DNA of 64,000 bases, from positions 1 through 64,000 of the forward strand of contig CAINHO010000033.1 in assembly GCA_903848935.1 (NCBI GenBank). Reading direction: 5' to 3'. Position 1 is the stretch's first letter, and each line of letters begins with the position of its first letter. The position numbers and the translations under genes are program-made. This document shows positions 63,839 to 64,000 of the stretch, piece by piece. The DNA is from an uncultured Pseudomonadota bacterium. Its GTDB lineage: Bacteria > Pseudomonadota > Gammaproteobacteria > Methylococcales > Methylomonadaceae. Below the pieces are notes generated by a model that did no database searches, had not been told where the DNA came from, and saw only the letters and a program-made list of their open reading frames with translations.

Positions 63839-64000
63839 TTAAAACAAATCCTTTTGTTCGGTAATTTTTTGTTCAGCTTTTTTGACAACCTTTTATACAT
63901 TCGGCAAAACCATAAATGCACCGTTAAAAATGTCATCGACGCAAACCACCTGTATTTTTTGATAATCACGGCGATTGAATTCATTAAAATACAAACCATA
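63839..64000 (-). pseudogene. C-terminal part of a probable DNA methyltransferase, split by an in-frame stop (5' end outside window)
   Basis: On the reverse strand, the frame open at the window edge reads YGLYFNEFNRRDYQKIQVV, CVDDIFNGAFMVLPNV, then TAA (63893-63895), and without a frame change KVVKKAEQKITEQKDLF and a second TAA at 63839. The tail resembles the C-termini of site-specific DNA methyltransferases (KIQ-xx-xVxDIFNG then LP), a weak match. A natural tail after the first stop suggests a recent nonsense mutation. If the first stop is real the product lacks 17 residues. Confidence 0.45.

Noticed and set aside
63739-63999. 86-residue reverse-strand reading frame at the right edge
   Set aside because: It runs through the hairpin repeat and vapB start in another frame and has no family features; the frame ending at 63893/63839 gives a more protein-like tail.

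Overview
The window looks like chromosome from a gammaproteobacterium, most likely a methylotroph or methanotroph of the Methylococcales type. The signs are a pyrroloquinoline-quinone synthase gene (pqqC), a complete NAD-linked molybdenum formate dehydrogenase operon (fdsGBA-fdhD-fdsD) carrying a cytochrome P460-family gene, a hydroxypyruvate/glyoxylate-type reductase, ADP-heptose (LPS) genes, and a gammaproteobacterial set of housekeeping genes (rlmH, rlmJ, ubiK, rimI, ftsYEX, hldE, gmhA). No methane monooxygenase or methanol dehydrogenase gene is in view, so the assignment is inference. Base composition looks fairly AT-rich. Genes are tightly packed with many 1-4 base overlaps. No gap longer than about 300 bases lacks a gene, and I saw no phage, insertion sequence or CRISPR array.

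Layout. 1-6160: the end of an acidic, repeat-bearing SPOR-domain membrane protein, then rlmH, then a forward run speE-marR-ubiK-comM, then tRNA-Ser(UGA). 6224-13445 (reverse strand): a DnaJ-domain membrane protein, hldE and gmhA for heptose, and a four-gene unit of porin-like protein, PstS-like periplasmic protein, sensor kinase and a PLP-enzyme-like protein. 13573-19119: a SemiSWEET sugar transporter, nadA and a signalling block (receiver, receiver-PAS-kinase, chemoreceptor, PAS protein). 19207-22219: uracil-DNA glycosylase, rimI and an LTA-synthase-like phosphotransferase.

22386-36568 is an unusually enlarged Kdp potassium island: a 30-residue membrane peptide, kdpF, kdpA, kdpB, kdpC, a small secreted protein, an outer-membrane barrel, a dapA homologue, a MarC-family protein, two unknown genes, a two-helix K+-channel-like protein with an altered filter, a CorA-family transporter, then kdpD and kdpE. 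All lie on one strand with short spacers, so the high-affinity K+ pump may be co-expressed with a porin, a channel and a divalent-metal transporter.

36570-44158: pqqC, a Uma2-family nuclease-like protein, a flavin reductase behind a palindromic operator, a zinc-ribbon protein plus a lone GspE/PilB-type ATPase, a zinc regulon (Zur box, zur, znuD-like receptor) and a 2-hydroxyacid dehydrogenase. 44334-50777: the formate dehydrogenase operon ending in a clear terminator. 50782-54509 (reverse): thiD, thiE, an esterase and a double-ATPase peptide-type ABC protein. 54655-59353: a PAS-chemoreceptor, murU-like gene, a Gly/His-rich secreted protein and rlmJ.

59357-63351 (reverse): a cytochrome-oxidase-assembly-like thioredoxin-fold protein, then a single reading frame joining a degenerate heme A synthase (CtaA/COX15) to the signal-recognition-particle receptor FtsY, then ftsE and ftsX. 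This fusion is the most striking single gene. The right end has a vapBC module with a truncated toxin, flanked by two similar hairpin repeats, and a probable DNA-methyltransferase tail interrupted by an in-frame stop.
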